64,000 nucleotides of DNA. Origin: Taeniopygia guttata (lineage: Eukaryota > Chordata > Aves > Passeriformes > Estrildidae). The translations under genes were made by a program, and so were the position numbers. The stretch covers positions 93,647,501-93,711,500 of the forward strand of contig NC_133026.1 in assembly GCF_048771995.1 (NCBI RefSeq). The letters run 5' to 3'. Below, piece by piece: positions 9,795-20,635 of the stretch; within the stretch, counting starts at the first letter, position 1, and each line of letters starts with the position of its first letter. Below the pieces are notes generated by a model. The model was not told where the DNA came from. It saw only the letters and a list, made by a program, of their open reading frames with translations, and did no database searches.

Positions 9795-10719
9795 ATTTGT
9801 CGGCATCAATGCATCTGATATAAACTACTCAGCTGGTCGATATGACGCCTCAGTTAAACCCCCCTTTGATATAGGCTTTGAAGGCGTCGGTGAAGTGGTA
9901 GCGTTAGGACTCGGTGCTAGTGCAAATTACACGGTGGGTCAAGCTGTGGCCTACGTGAAAGCAGGTTCCTTTGCTGAATACACAGTTGTGCCGGCCAGAC
10001 AAGCAGTCCCTCTACCCTCAGTGAAACCCGAGTTTCTCACTTTAATGGTAAGTGGCGCAACTGCATACCTCAGCTTGAAAGAGCTGGGAGACCTGTCTGA
10101 AGGCAAGAAGGTTCTGGTGACAGCAGCAGCTGGAGGAACAGGCCAGTTCGCTGTGCAGCTTGCAAAAACGGCAAAATGCCATGTAATTGGAACCTGCTCC
10201 AGTGATGAAAAGGGTGGCTTTCTGAAATCCATTGGCTGTGACCGTACCATCAACTATAAAACTGAAAATGTCGAATCTGTGCTTAGGAAGGACTACCCAG
10301 AAGGTGTGGATGTGGTGTATGAATCTGTTGGAGGAAAGATGTTTGACTTGGCTCTCAATGCCTTGGCTATCAAAGGGCGCCTGATAGTTATTGGGTTTAT
10401 CGCTGGCTACCAAAACCCCACTGGCTTCCAGCCTATTAAAGCAGAGTTATTGCCAGCAAAACTATTGAAGAAGTCTGCTAGTGTCCATGGTTTCTTCTTG
10501 AACCATTACCTTTCTGACTACAAAATGGCTCTGCAGCATTTGCTCAAGATGTATGAAAGAGGAGACCTGGTTTGTGAGGTGGACTTTGGAGACATGTCTC
10601 CTGAGGGCAAGTTCACTGGCTTGGAATCTGTATTCCGTGCTGTAGATTACATGTACATGGGAAAAAACATTGGAAAAATTGTAGTTGAATTACCTCACTC
10701 TGTCAACAGTAAGCTGTAA
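9795..10719 (+). CDS. PTGR3: Prostaglandin reductase 3, exon 2 (terminal)
   Basis: This exon completes PTGR3 (ZADH2): the third base of Arg103, residues 104-410, and the stop TAA at 10717-10719. The family is the medium-chain dehydrogenase/reductase superfamily, quinone-oxidoreductase branch; members lack structural zinc despite the old name. The known reaction is NADPH-dependent reduction of 15-keto prostaglandins to 13,14-dihydro-15-keto products, and it has been linked to restraint of adipocyte differentiation. Seen: NASDIN near the start of the exon (108-113), the GFEGVGEV segment (131-138), the Rossmann nucleotide-binding loop AAAGGTGQ (213-220), and a C-terminus ending NSKL. SKL (408-410) is a canonical PTS1 peroxisomal signal. 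No frameshift or internal stop is present, and the sequence is closely collinear with the human protein as I recall it. It is transcribed away from TSHZ1. Confidence 0.95.
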
Positions 10720-10865
10720 AAACAGAACAATGATATAAATCAGAAGAGAGAAAATGGGCACTTTATGCCTCAGATTTACTAGAAACAATTTCTTTTTTTA
10801 AGCTTAGTAATGGATATTATATTAAAAAACAGCATTAAAGTGTTAATAAAAAGGGATGAGTTTGT
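10720..10865 (+). other. PTGR3: PTGR3 3' UTR (short form)
   Basis: This AT-rich sequence runs from the stop codon to the first good poly(A) signal. Longer transcripts using downstream signals are possible. Confidence 0.6.
10845..10850 (+). terminator. PTGR3: PTGR3 proximal poly(A) signal
   Basis: A canonical AATAAA lies 126 bases after the stop codon. It is followed by GATGAG and then the G/T-rich stretch GTTTGTTGGGAGG, which fits a cleavage site near 10,865 and a downstream GU element. Confidence 0.65.
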
Positions 10866-11553
10866 TGGGAGGTTTTTCATTTGTTTGTTCTTATTTTCTT
10901 AAAAGTGTCTAAATCAGTGGCTGTAGCAGGGGCATAATGGGCCTGTGTTTGATACTGTCACTTAGGTTAGCATGAGACAAGAACATTGTTCTTGACAGAA
11001 TAAGTCTTGATGCACAGGCAGATTTAGTCTGTCAGCCTGATTTGATAAGACTTCATCTGTAGTTCAGCTCAGGAAAAAAAAATCTTTCAGCAATTTTGAT
11101 TCCCTGATTTAAAAATAAAATTGTTAGAACAAGAATAAGTAAAGAGTTGTATCTTTGGGTTGCTCTATTAATCTTTTGAAGTTCCTGGGGAAAAAATGCT
11201 CTTGATTTTCTGTCACAAACATGATAATCATAATTCAGTTGCATCATGGATCATAGTAATATTCCTTGACTGGTTACACAGGGAAATTTATCCTCCAATT
11301 CTGACATGTCAGTAATATTAAACAACTTGATTTTTTTTTTTAATCCTGTCTTTCATAACTATAAACAACTACACAATTTTCTTTTAAATCTTTAACTTCA
11401 AGTTGCAATATAGTCTCATTTTGTTGCCTTTTCATTTTCCACTGTTACTGTTTATTGTCCAGTGTCCCCTTTAGTCAGTACTTAAAGATTATTAGAATGG
11501 GATTTTGAGCCATGTTCATGTGTGTTCACACCCTGTATATTTTTTGAAGATTA

Positions 11554-11559
11554 AATAAA
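11554..11559 (+). terminator. PTGR3: Possible distal PTGR3 poly(A) signal
   Basis: AATAAA in AT-rich sequence, followed within 30-60 bases by T-rich sequence. It would extend the 3' UTR to about 0.86 kb. Weaker than the proximal site because chance AATAAA is common here; a third candidate is at 13,468. Confidence 0.35.
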
Positions 11560-12739
11560 GTTTTAAAAGCTAATTAAATATTTGTGGCATTTATTCATAA
11601 TTATATGTTTCTTGCTGACTAGCTCTTTTTCAGATATTGTGTTTTTCAGAGTTATTTGACTTATCATTCTTGAAGGGACTTCCCATAATCAGGCCGCTAC
11701 TTCTACTTTTACCAAATACTGCTTCTGCAGAAGCCCACTTACAGACAACAAGACCATTTTAAATCTATAGTCACAATACCTGGTACACGTACTGATGCTC
11801 AGCCATACATTTTATAGCGGGTGCAGTTAATGGGTTTTGTAAAGTTTCAAAAATTCTTCCTCACCGAGTGAATATTATTAATGGTACGTACAGTGGGAAT
11901 TCCAGCTAGAAGCATAATATTTTCCAGAACAATAAAATACTTGAAACTGCTTGCTCTACATCTTTTTTTTCCATAGAAAACTTTTAAGATCATAAAGGCC
12001 AATTTTGCCACATCTTTTGAAATTACATTCATTTGTATGCAGTTGAAGAGATGGAAATTTCCTAAGATCATATGCCTCATAATAAACATAATGATAGACT
12101 GATAATGTCTAGGACTTGAAGGAAAAAAATCCAGGGTAAACTTAATTTTAGGGCATTATTCAGGACTGACTGTATACAACATTTTTGATTGTAAAACAGG
12201 AAAACATAGATTTTATTCAGAAGTGCTGACAGAATAATATTTTAAATTTTGATTTAGTACATTCATAATGTAAATTTTTAGTACATATGTAATTAGCATC
12301 ATAAAGAATTATGTACAATGTAGAACTGTCCCTTTCTTGGGCCGTGCCTGACTACTGAGTTTAGTCTCACTGGTGATTTTGGGGAAAGGCAGAATGGATT
12401 GAGTCTTTTGTGACCATTTTTCTCTCTTACTCAAGGTGAGCATCAAACCACCATGATTTTTGTTTTAAGCAAGATCTGCTGTTAGAAACATATATCCTTT
12501 TTCATCTCTGATAATACAAATATTTTGTTGTGTTTGTGTTTTGCATAATTAGAAAGGTATATTGGCCTTCCAGCTAAATACTATAAGATGACAACACTCA
12601 AGTACCATACAGAGCATGCAAAGTTCTCAACATTTTATTCCTAGGCATGTGTGATGTCTTTCCTTGTTCAGAGATAAAGTGAAGCCCTTGGTAATTAAAT
12701 GCATCTTAAAAAACAAGGTTGTATAAGATGTACTGTGGC

Positions 12740-12776
12740 AAAAAAAACAAAAACAAAAACAAAAACAAAACAAACC
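12740..12776 (+). repeat. (AAAAC)n simple repeat
   Basis: Four to five AAAAC units after an A run, ending in AACAAACC. It is one of several A/C-rich tracts of this style in the window. Confidence 0.8.
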
Positions 12777-13580
12777 AATTGGTTACATCTGGGATATGTA
12801 CAGAAGAGTTGCATGAGTAACAATTTTTTCAAATTAAATCCTCGCAATCAAATGTGAAAACCATCCAACTGGCACAATTTTCAGATATGTTGATCACTGT
12901 CGGTTCAATGTTTCTGAGGCAGTAAATTCCATATGTTTTTGTCACAGAAAATTCTTCCTGTTACAGGATTCTGTTTGGACATACATTCTACTTTCTTTTT
13001 AATATGTTACTTCATATATAACATTGCATAATGCAACTGCCCCAGGCTTCTTCACTGATCAAAATAGGAGAAGAGAGGGACCTTTGGAGGGTTCACACAT
13101 GTATATTCAGATATGACATGTTCATTTTAATTTTGGCTTCAGATTGTTGTTTAGCCCTTTCATATTGATCACAGCATTAATGAAAGGTTTACATTTATTA
13201 CATGCATAACTTGGATAGCCCATGTACAAATTTTGTAGCCCTTTTGGTGTTTAGATTAGGCTATGGTGATTGGGCTTGTCTTTTTCATCAAATGTTTATG
13301 TTAAGCTGAAGGGGTAGCTCAGGCATGAATATGGAATGAAGAAGTAGTTTTTGTTTTTAAAGATACAACTTCTATGCTTCAAATTATTGAAAGAAAGCAT
13401 TATCAATGGAGAGAGGGTGAAAAGTATTTCTTAAACATGCAGATAAGGCCTTTTTGATGAGTTTTGTAATAAATTTTGGCTTGCAGCAAGGGGAAAAATC
13501 CCAACTTCTCTTTATTTAAAAGTACATTCTGCAAACTTACAGTTGTGGGAGCAGGACTGCCTTTGAATAAGTAAGCTATG

Positions 13581-13885
13581 ATGGATTTAAATAATGTTTA
13601 AATATTAGATGCCTAGGAAAATGTATATGGCATGCACACTGAGAGGTTTAAATGATGATAGGACAGTGAACATACAAGGAAAAGAAATACTGTAGAGTCA
13701 CAGCAAGGGATTAATAACAATACACTTAATATGCTTGCAAAAAAGGTGTATTAAAAGCTGTGTGCACAGTGGGGACTTAAATGATTAAAAATAATAATAC
13801 ATTTGCCTTGAAAGTACTAAGTATACTATATGTAGAGAGCAGGGATTTAAATAATAATACTATTAATAATAGCAGCTCATTGAGA
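13581..13885 (+). repeat. Degenerate tandem array, about 61-70 bp period
   Basis: Five units begin near 13,581, 13,642, 13,706, 13,771 and 13,841, each with a version of GGGATTTAAATAATAATA. The later parts of units 1, 3 and 4 also share a TTGC/TGCC...GAAA or GTAT...TATATG type pattern. Divergence is high and the base composition is AT-rich, so part of the similarity could be chance. Confidence 0.45.
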
Positions 13886-15833
13886 TGTGGTTGCTAGCAC
13901 TACATCCTAATTTTACCTTTCTAAATGAATTTGCTACGGAGGAATCTGGCATTGTTTGCTGAGGCTAATAACCAAATTTCCCTTCCCTACACACATATGC
14001 TTCCATGGAAAAACAACAAAGAACTAGATGAAGAGCTGGCTTTTTTCCTGAGTCTGTCACATGTGTGCATACGCACGCGCACACGGACACACACGTACTC
14101 ACTCGCTCTCTCCTGGCTTGCAACCCTCAGCACATTTTACAGATATGCTTCCTACTTAATTGCTATGCTGGATTCTCCTAATACCTTTTTGAATCAAGTT
14201 GGGTTTCTACCAAGCAATAGTTTGCTGTATGTTCGTATGTGTGCAAATGTGTGTCATGTATATGCACATGAAGTGTATATTTAGTAAGTGGATATGAATA
14301 ACTGCTGTGTCATGTAAAAACAGATAATTGCAATCTCTCAAGGAAAAGTTTGTAGTAATGTTTGCAGATATTATATATATTCCTACTTCTGTCTGAGGAG
14401 TAAAGAAATTTCTCTGCTGAATAGCTGTTAGTATCTATTTTACAAGATTTACTCATTTTCAGGTACCTAATGTAGCTGCTAGCATGCATGCACGACAATA
14501 CAATTTATATGGTAAATGGAACCAAATAATGGCTTCACTGAATGTTATGGCTGCACTGAAGGGAAATGTCACGGTAAATAGCTGCCAAATTATGGATCAT
14601 GCCGAAGTGTCACAACTGCACTAAAGACAAATAGCACTAGAGGCTATTGCCACTGTGACGCTTTTGAGTTATGAAGAAGAGGAGCAGCCTGATGTGAGCC
14701 TCTTTGTGTCCTCATTATAGCAAAGGGTTACTGGTGCAGTGTACAAGAAAACCTAGTCCTACGTGGTGGCTAGTTATTAATCTGTTCTTTTTGAATCTAA
14801 CAGCTGTAGCAAACCAGAAAATCTTTTCCTTGCTTTATGAATACATATAAACACATACAAACAAAGAAAAACCTGCAGGTTTTATGAATGTAAATGTGTA
14901 TGGGAAATGACTAGTAATGGAAAAATGTTGTAATAAAATAATCTAATCAAAGAATATTATTAAATTTAATATCATATGTGTCTGAAAGCTTTAGTTGCTT
15001 CTTATGCAGATAGATGTGTGAAATATAAGCAATAATGCACTTTCTCTCTTTGTAAAGACTTGAGTAGTAAGGACATTACCAACTAAATTGCTTCTTCTAA
15101 ACTGAAGTGTGTCCCGGTTTCTTTCATTTTAATGGGAGGGTAATAAAGATGAAAGACTAACATTTTAACTGATGGATCCCTTAAGCTACAGAATAGAAAT
15201 TTATTATGTTTTGAGGGAATATGCTAAATGCTGAAATGTGGAAAGAAGCAGGGAAATCCCAGGTAAAATAAAAGCAATGTAACCTCTGTTTTCATTGTTA
15301 TTATTATGACATACTTTTATGAATGGAAAACTACATACTGCTCTTACTTAAGCTGAGAAAACAACACTGATGTTTCTTTTGAAAAAAAAATGGGGGGAGC
15401 TACTTGGGGAAAAAAAAAAAAGATTTGGAAATGGAGGGGCATCACTCAGCAAGTGGTCGCTTCTCTCTACGATCACTTTTCAAATCCTGCCGGCAGTGTT
15501 CAGGGAAGTGAGTTTGATGCTCTGCACACTATTGTACACACCACAAACGTACCATCCATAACACAGCCCAATTGTCAGTTGCTGTTTTACAGAGGGGCCA
15601 GGGCTGAACAATCATGGTGGATAAATTACTTTTCTATTCTACAGCAAGTGGCTTTCCTACCATGTGAAGCTTAAGGTCATTGGCAGGGCAGCGAGGGGGA
15701 AGCTTATATATTAGTTAAAACTAATGCACTAATAGTGTTCAGATAGAGGAACTAAACCAATTCATTAAAGCTAGGTTTGTTCTTTGAGATGGGGAGGAAT
15801 GACTTGGAGAGTTATTGTACACCGAGACACGCA
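13886..15833. other. Non-coding, AT-rich
   Basis: Nothing recognised beyond a short imperfect CA-rich patch (about 14,068-14,098) and A-rich runs (15,379-15,421). Open frames are short and unlike known proteins. Confidence 0.45.
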
Positions 15834-15863
15834 TGTATATGCATGTGTATGTGTATATGTACG

Positions 15864-15903
<40 letters not shown>

Positions 15904-15914
15904 CATGTATGTAT
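15834..15914 (+). repeat. (TATATG)n / (TG,TA)n microsatellite
   Basis: About 80 bases of alternating purine and pyrimidine, with a core of roughly six to seven TATATG units flanked by TATGTG and TACATG variants. Confidence 0.9.
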
Positions 15915-18900
15915 TTTGCCTTACTATGCCAGTTCTTGCTACAATATTCCTGTAGATAACTTGGTTTTTTTTCTTTCGTTCTTTAATATCTACATTAAAA
16001 CCTTCATAATTCATTACTGAAGAAATGCAGATTTCAGAAGTAAGAAAATATTCTCTGAAGATTTTAAAACTTTAGTAATAGAATCTGCTTACAATTTTTG
16101 CAGTGTAGTCTAAGGGGGGAGGGGAAGAAAAACCTGTCAAAAATTAGGTAGAAGATCCTTGAATTGCAATTAGCATGCCCAGAATTTATTTTATGTGCAA
16201 TGCAGTTGCAAGTAGCTGCTTCTTATTAAATGAAAATCCTGTATTATGTACTTCAGGAACATTCCGACTAATGAGTATGTAATGTCCTTAGTGTAACACA
16301 GAACTTCTTTTTGTGTTCACAACCACAAAATGCTGGAAACTTGACAAATGATATCATTTAAGACAGATGCCTGCCTTAGGGACCTGTTTTTTGGCTTCCT
16401 GTTTCTGGTTTTTATTTCAATAACATTTGTAATTGCCACAGGATCTGTACCTGCATAGTGTTTTAACTCCTTCACATATGCCCCAATGCATTAACTCCTT
16501 GGGTAGGTACACAGGAATATTTTCTTTATTCTTTTTCCTTTTTCCTCCCCAGCTGGTGTGTTCTTCCTGCCTCTCACAGGCACAGCTACACACAGAAATA
16601 AAAGCTGGATCTTATTAGACCAGATGAAATGGTAATGTCAAAGGGGGTAAACACTTACTGCACTTGCTGTGTTTTACTAGTGCAGAAATACATCTAGACC
16701 AGGCCCAAGGCAAAACCCAAGAAACGGTGAGGTACAGCCTGCTGGTTCTCAGTGAGAGACAACACAGTTCTGTGTGCATGGCCTAGGCACACAGTATCTT
16801 GATCTCAGTTATACTTTTCAATGTATATTTCCCCATTAAATTCACATTCTTTGCTTAGGTTATAGGGCAGGAGAATTTTTGACATCACTTCAGTTGATGC
16901 TGCTTATAAGGGGCATTTTGGCAGTGCTGGTTCAACACAAGTTGTAAGTTGCTGTGCCTCCAGCAGAGCCTGCTTCATGTAAAGCCCTTATCACAGGACA
17001 AGAGCAGTTTCCAGCTCCCCAGGCACTCAGCATGGATCCTGGCAGACTGCAAGCAACCTTCCCACAATCCATAACAGCTCGGATGTTTTGGTGGTGGTTT
17101 ATAGCATGTTCTTTCTCTCTTTTTTTTGTAGGTCTTACAAAAAAACATTAAAAATGGGCTGTGTACAAGAAGCTTACATGAGTCTTTGTAGGTGAATTTT
17201 CACTGAGCCACTTCACTGAATACTGCAGGGTGCAGTAATAACAAAAAAAGGCTTGGAAAGAGCATGAGCTCTTGGCAGCTATTCTGCAGGTGAGACTTTT
17301 CTACTTGTCATAAGCAGTTACCTCTCCGGGACTTCCAGTGTTTTCTGATGTAATTTTGAAGCAAAAACTCTGTGTTCAAGCTTTCTGTCATAGGACATGC
17401 AGACTCATTGCACTTGTACTCCTAAGACAAGTTTATCCCATGAAGTGCTGAACAACTGTATCTTTCTTCAGAACTGGAGCTGGTGACTCTAAAAACCTCA
17501 AGAAATGTCTTTGTTTACTGCAACATGAGACAGCACATCATAAAAACCTACCCTCCAGGATTTCTGTAAGAGAAGGAGGGGGAAGCCTTTATCTTCTGTC
17601 ACAAGAGGGAGGTCAAAAGGACCAAGCAAGTGCCAGACCAAGTCACTTCTGCTCTTCTAGGGTTCATTTTCAGAGAAAGTAGGCAGGCACACAAATCTCA
17701 TTATGTGTTACGAGGATCTGTGCAAAGGCTTCTTGTGCGCTGTCTTAAAACCATACCCCTAAGGGACTCATTCACAAAGGGATAGAAGGAAAGGAAATTT
17801 GTATATTTTCTGGAAGCAGTAAGACATGACATGCAGCACGGTTCTGGCTGATTACAGCATGCCTCAGGTGAGCTGGGAGGCACGAGGCTGCCATCCAAGT
17901 GATTTCAACCACCCAAGAAAGAGAACTCCACAGAAATGCATTGTGTGGCATGTCTGATTGATACAAAGAAAAACACTCCAACTTCATTCACATTGGCATG
18001 GCATTATTGGCATGACTGTTCCTGGCAGCCTGTTGGAAAGCATTATTTGCATCCAGAGTTTTGAAGGCCATTTCGTAACATTAAACAAGAATAATGCTGA
18101 AAATGCCTAGCTTATTTGCCCTTTAACACCTGTGTGTAATCCCTCATTGAAGCTCTAATGAGGGGCTCTCCTTGGATTGTGTTACTTCCAAAATAAACCC
18201 TGCATACAAGAAGCCTAAGGTATCTTACCTGCCTACATAGGGCTGTCAAGAGTAGCCAGATGAAAGTGAATAAAATACATTATTTTTCCTGTATCCTCAG
18301 TAATCAAGATGCAGAGTCAGTTACTGGATCATTTGACTTCTTACTGAGCTGGGAAACCTCAATCTGCTATCACAAGTGCCTACAAATAAGAGAGATATTG
18401 AGTCGGTTTCCTCTCCTGGGAATGTAAATGAGGAACAAGAATAAAGCTCTTGAAACAGTGTAAAAACAGTCTCTGAGGAGAACCTGACTCTTGTTTCTGT
18501 GTGTCTGTGTGTGTGTGTGTTCATGCTGCTGGAAAAAAACAGTTTTAATGCACAGACCTGCCTAACCTCAAATTGTAGTGAAATTTCCCAGGGCCTTCAG
18601 ATAACTCCCAAGGTCTTGGGAAATTCAGTTCAGTCAATGCAGAAATACAGTGTTTGCAGTCAGTGATGTTGCAGGAGCTATGGCAGCAATGGCAGCAGCT
18701 CTGAGCTCTGGGATAATGGGCAGTGGCAAAGCAAACCTTTCTCTGGAGGAACTGCTAAAAAGACAATCCTCAGGTTCCTGGCTTCTCTAAATTAATTGGA
18801 CTGTGAGGGAGAGATTATTGTCCATCCTAGTTAAAAAAAACAGATTTTCCACTCACTCCTGTAAATCACAATCTTTACTTACTTGATAGGCACTTTTTCA

Positions 18901-20580
18901 TTCCCTTCTCCCTCTTTCTCTCTGCTTCCCACCCTACACCAAAAAAAAAAAAAAAGAGTGAAAATAATAATAGAGAGGTAGACTGCTGACTGCTGGAAGT
19001 GTTTCAGGCTTTTCTCTCCCTCTTCAGGAGGGGGTAGGTCTAATTTTCTTGTAATGTAAGTAAACCTAAGAAAGCACAGAGTTTTGCATATATGGCAAAT
19101 ATATACATTTTACATTTTCCACAGAAACAGACAATTTTTCTTTACAATGTGCAAGATCTTTTCTTGGTACACAAGGGGGAAAATAAAGCAAAACAACCCA
19201 CCAAGTTGTTGTTTTTCCACTTGTGTGATTTAATTTGCAGTGTCTCTCATTCTGTTAAAGTGATGAGGCAACTTCTTTGGCATTTCTTCCTTTCTTGCTT
19301 GTGAAAAGCTGCATGTTCAGCAGTCACAAAAATGCACATCATAGTGTAAAGAGGAAAGAGCCAAATATTCATCCTTTTCCATGAACTTGAAATTGTAGCA
19401 ATACAAAACATTTCAGCATTGGGTCACATGGTATGAAGTAGAACCCTGTAAGATGAGTGGTGTGCTATAGATAAAAGATGCTGTAGAGACAGGGATGTAT
19501 CTAACAGGGACAAAAAAAAAGGATGTTGATAGTCCAGGTGACCAGAGGAAAGCCAAAGTCTGTGCTTTACCTCAGATGAGTTCAGGTAAATCAGATACAG
19601 TCCTAAATCTAACAGAAGTGCATCACAAATATACTGCAGTGAGCACTAATGCCAGTGTCCTTGCTTTCTAGATTATTTTCGTCCATCTTCCTGGCATTAT
19701 GTCACATTTCCAACTAATTACAGACAATGTAAGGTGGGGAGGTGAAAGCAATTATTTCGTTGCTTCCAGAAATGAAGTCAGAACTTCACCAGTCATATAT
19801 AAATGGCAGCAGTACTTCTTAATATTTTCGGTAAACAAAATGTTTATAGTGCCTTCAGGATGGCTGGAGAGGAATGGTCACTCAGGCTTAGATTTTTTTG
19901 GAGCTTCTCGTCATAATTTTGCCAGAGTACAACTGACATCCATGCTTATCCAAATGATGGAAAAGTTTCTTGGTCCTTGAAAACTAACTGTACTGTACCA
20001 GAGACAATACAGAAAATGGTGCTGTTCCAGTGCTTTCCTATCTGCCACACTGTAAGTGGAAAGGTTGAACAGCCCCCAGTCCTGACACTTGTACCTCAGG
20101 CAATATGAACAAAGCTCTGAAAAGAAACATATTTGCTCTAAGAACCTGTGTCACTCCAAGAAGATACCATTTCAGAGTGTTGTGGGTGACTTAATCTCTT
20201 TATTCAATGCTGTATTAAAAAAAAAAAAAAACACCAACCCTAACAGTCCTATTCTCTGTCCCAGGGTTGCCCCGGTTCTGTGCCTGGCAGGCTGGCTTTG
20301 CTCTGAAGCGCACCAGCTCTCCGTACCTTGTATATTTTAATGCCGACACTGATCTTCAATCAGCTTTGCTCTGGCCTTCCAGTGAAAATATGCCAAAATG
20401 TCATAGGTTTCCAAATGAAATGCAAATACTGAACTTTCTGAAATTTACTGATAGTATTTTACTCCTTTACTGCATCTGAGTTGTACCAACGAGGCACATC
20501 GGAAACAAGGGTTTAAGATTCCTGACAGCAAAGGTCTTTGCACTTGCCACTCCACAGGTGTCTCAGTTGGCTGGTCTGTG
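15915..20580. other. Intergenic, no gene recognised
   Basis: Ordinary AT-rich vertebrate intergenic sequence. It holds a short TG repeat (18,498-18,521) and A runs near 18,942 and 20,217. No convincing exon with splice sites and coding similarity was found. Confidence 0.45.
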
Positions 20581-20584
20581 GCAC

Positions 20585-20635
20585 CTCGATGATCTTAAAG
20601 GTCTTTTCCATCCTAAATGATTCTACAGTTCTACC
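20585..20635 (+). mobile_element. CR1 3'-end fragment
   Basis: The run GATGATCTTAAAGGTC, then TTTTCCATCCTAAATGATTC, matches the conserved 3' end of avian and reptilian CR1 non-LTR retrotransposons in plus orientation. Only the extreme 3' end is recognisable. Confidence 0.7.

Larger units (their letters stand above)
10866..13580. other. PTGR3 3' flank, AT-rich non-coding
   Basis: No coding exon or RNA gene is recognised. It may include an extended 3' UTR. It holds an AAAAC simple repeat at 12,740-12,776. Confidence 0.5.
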
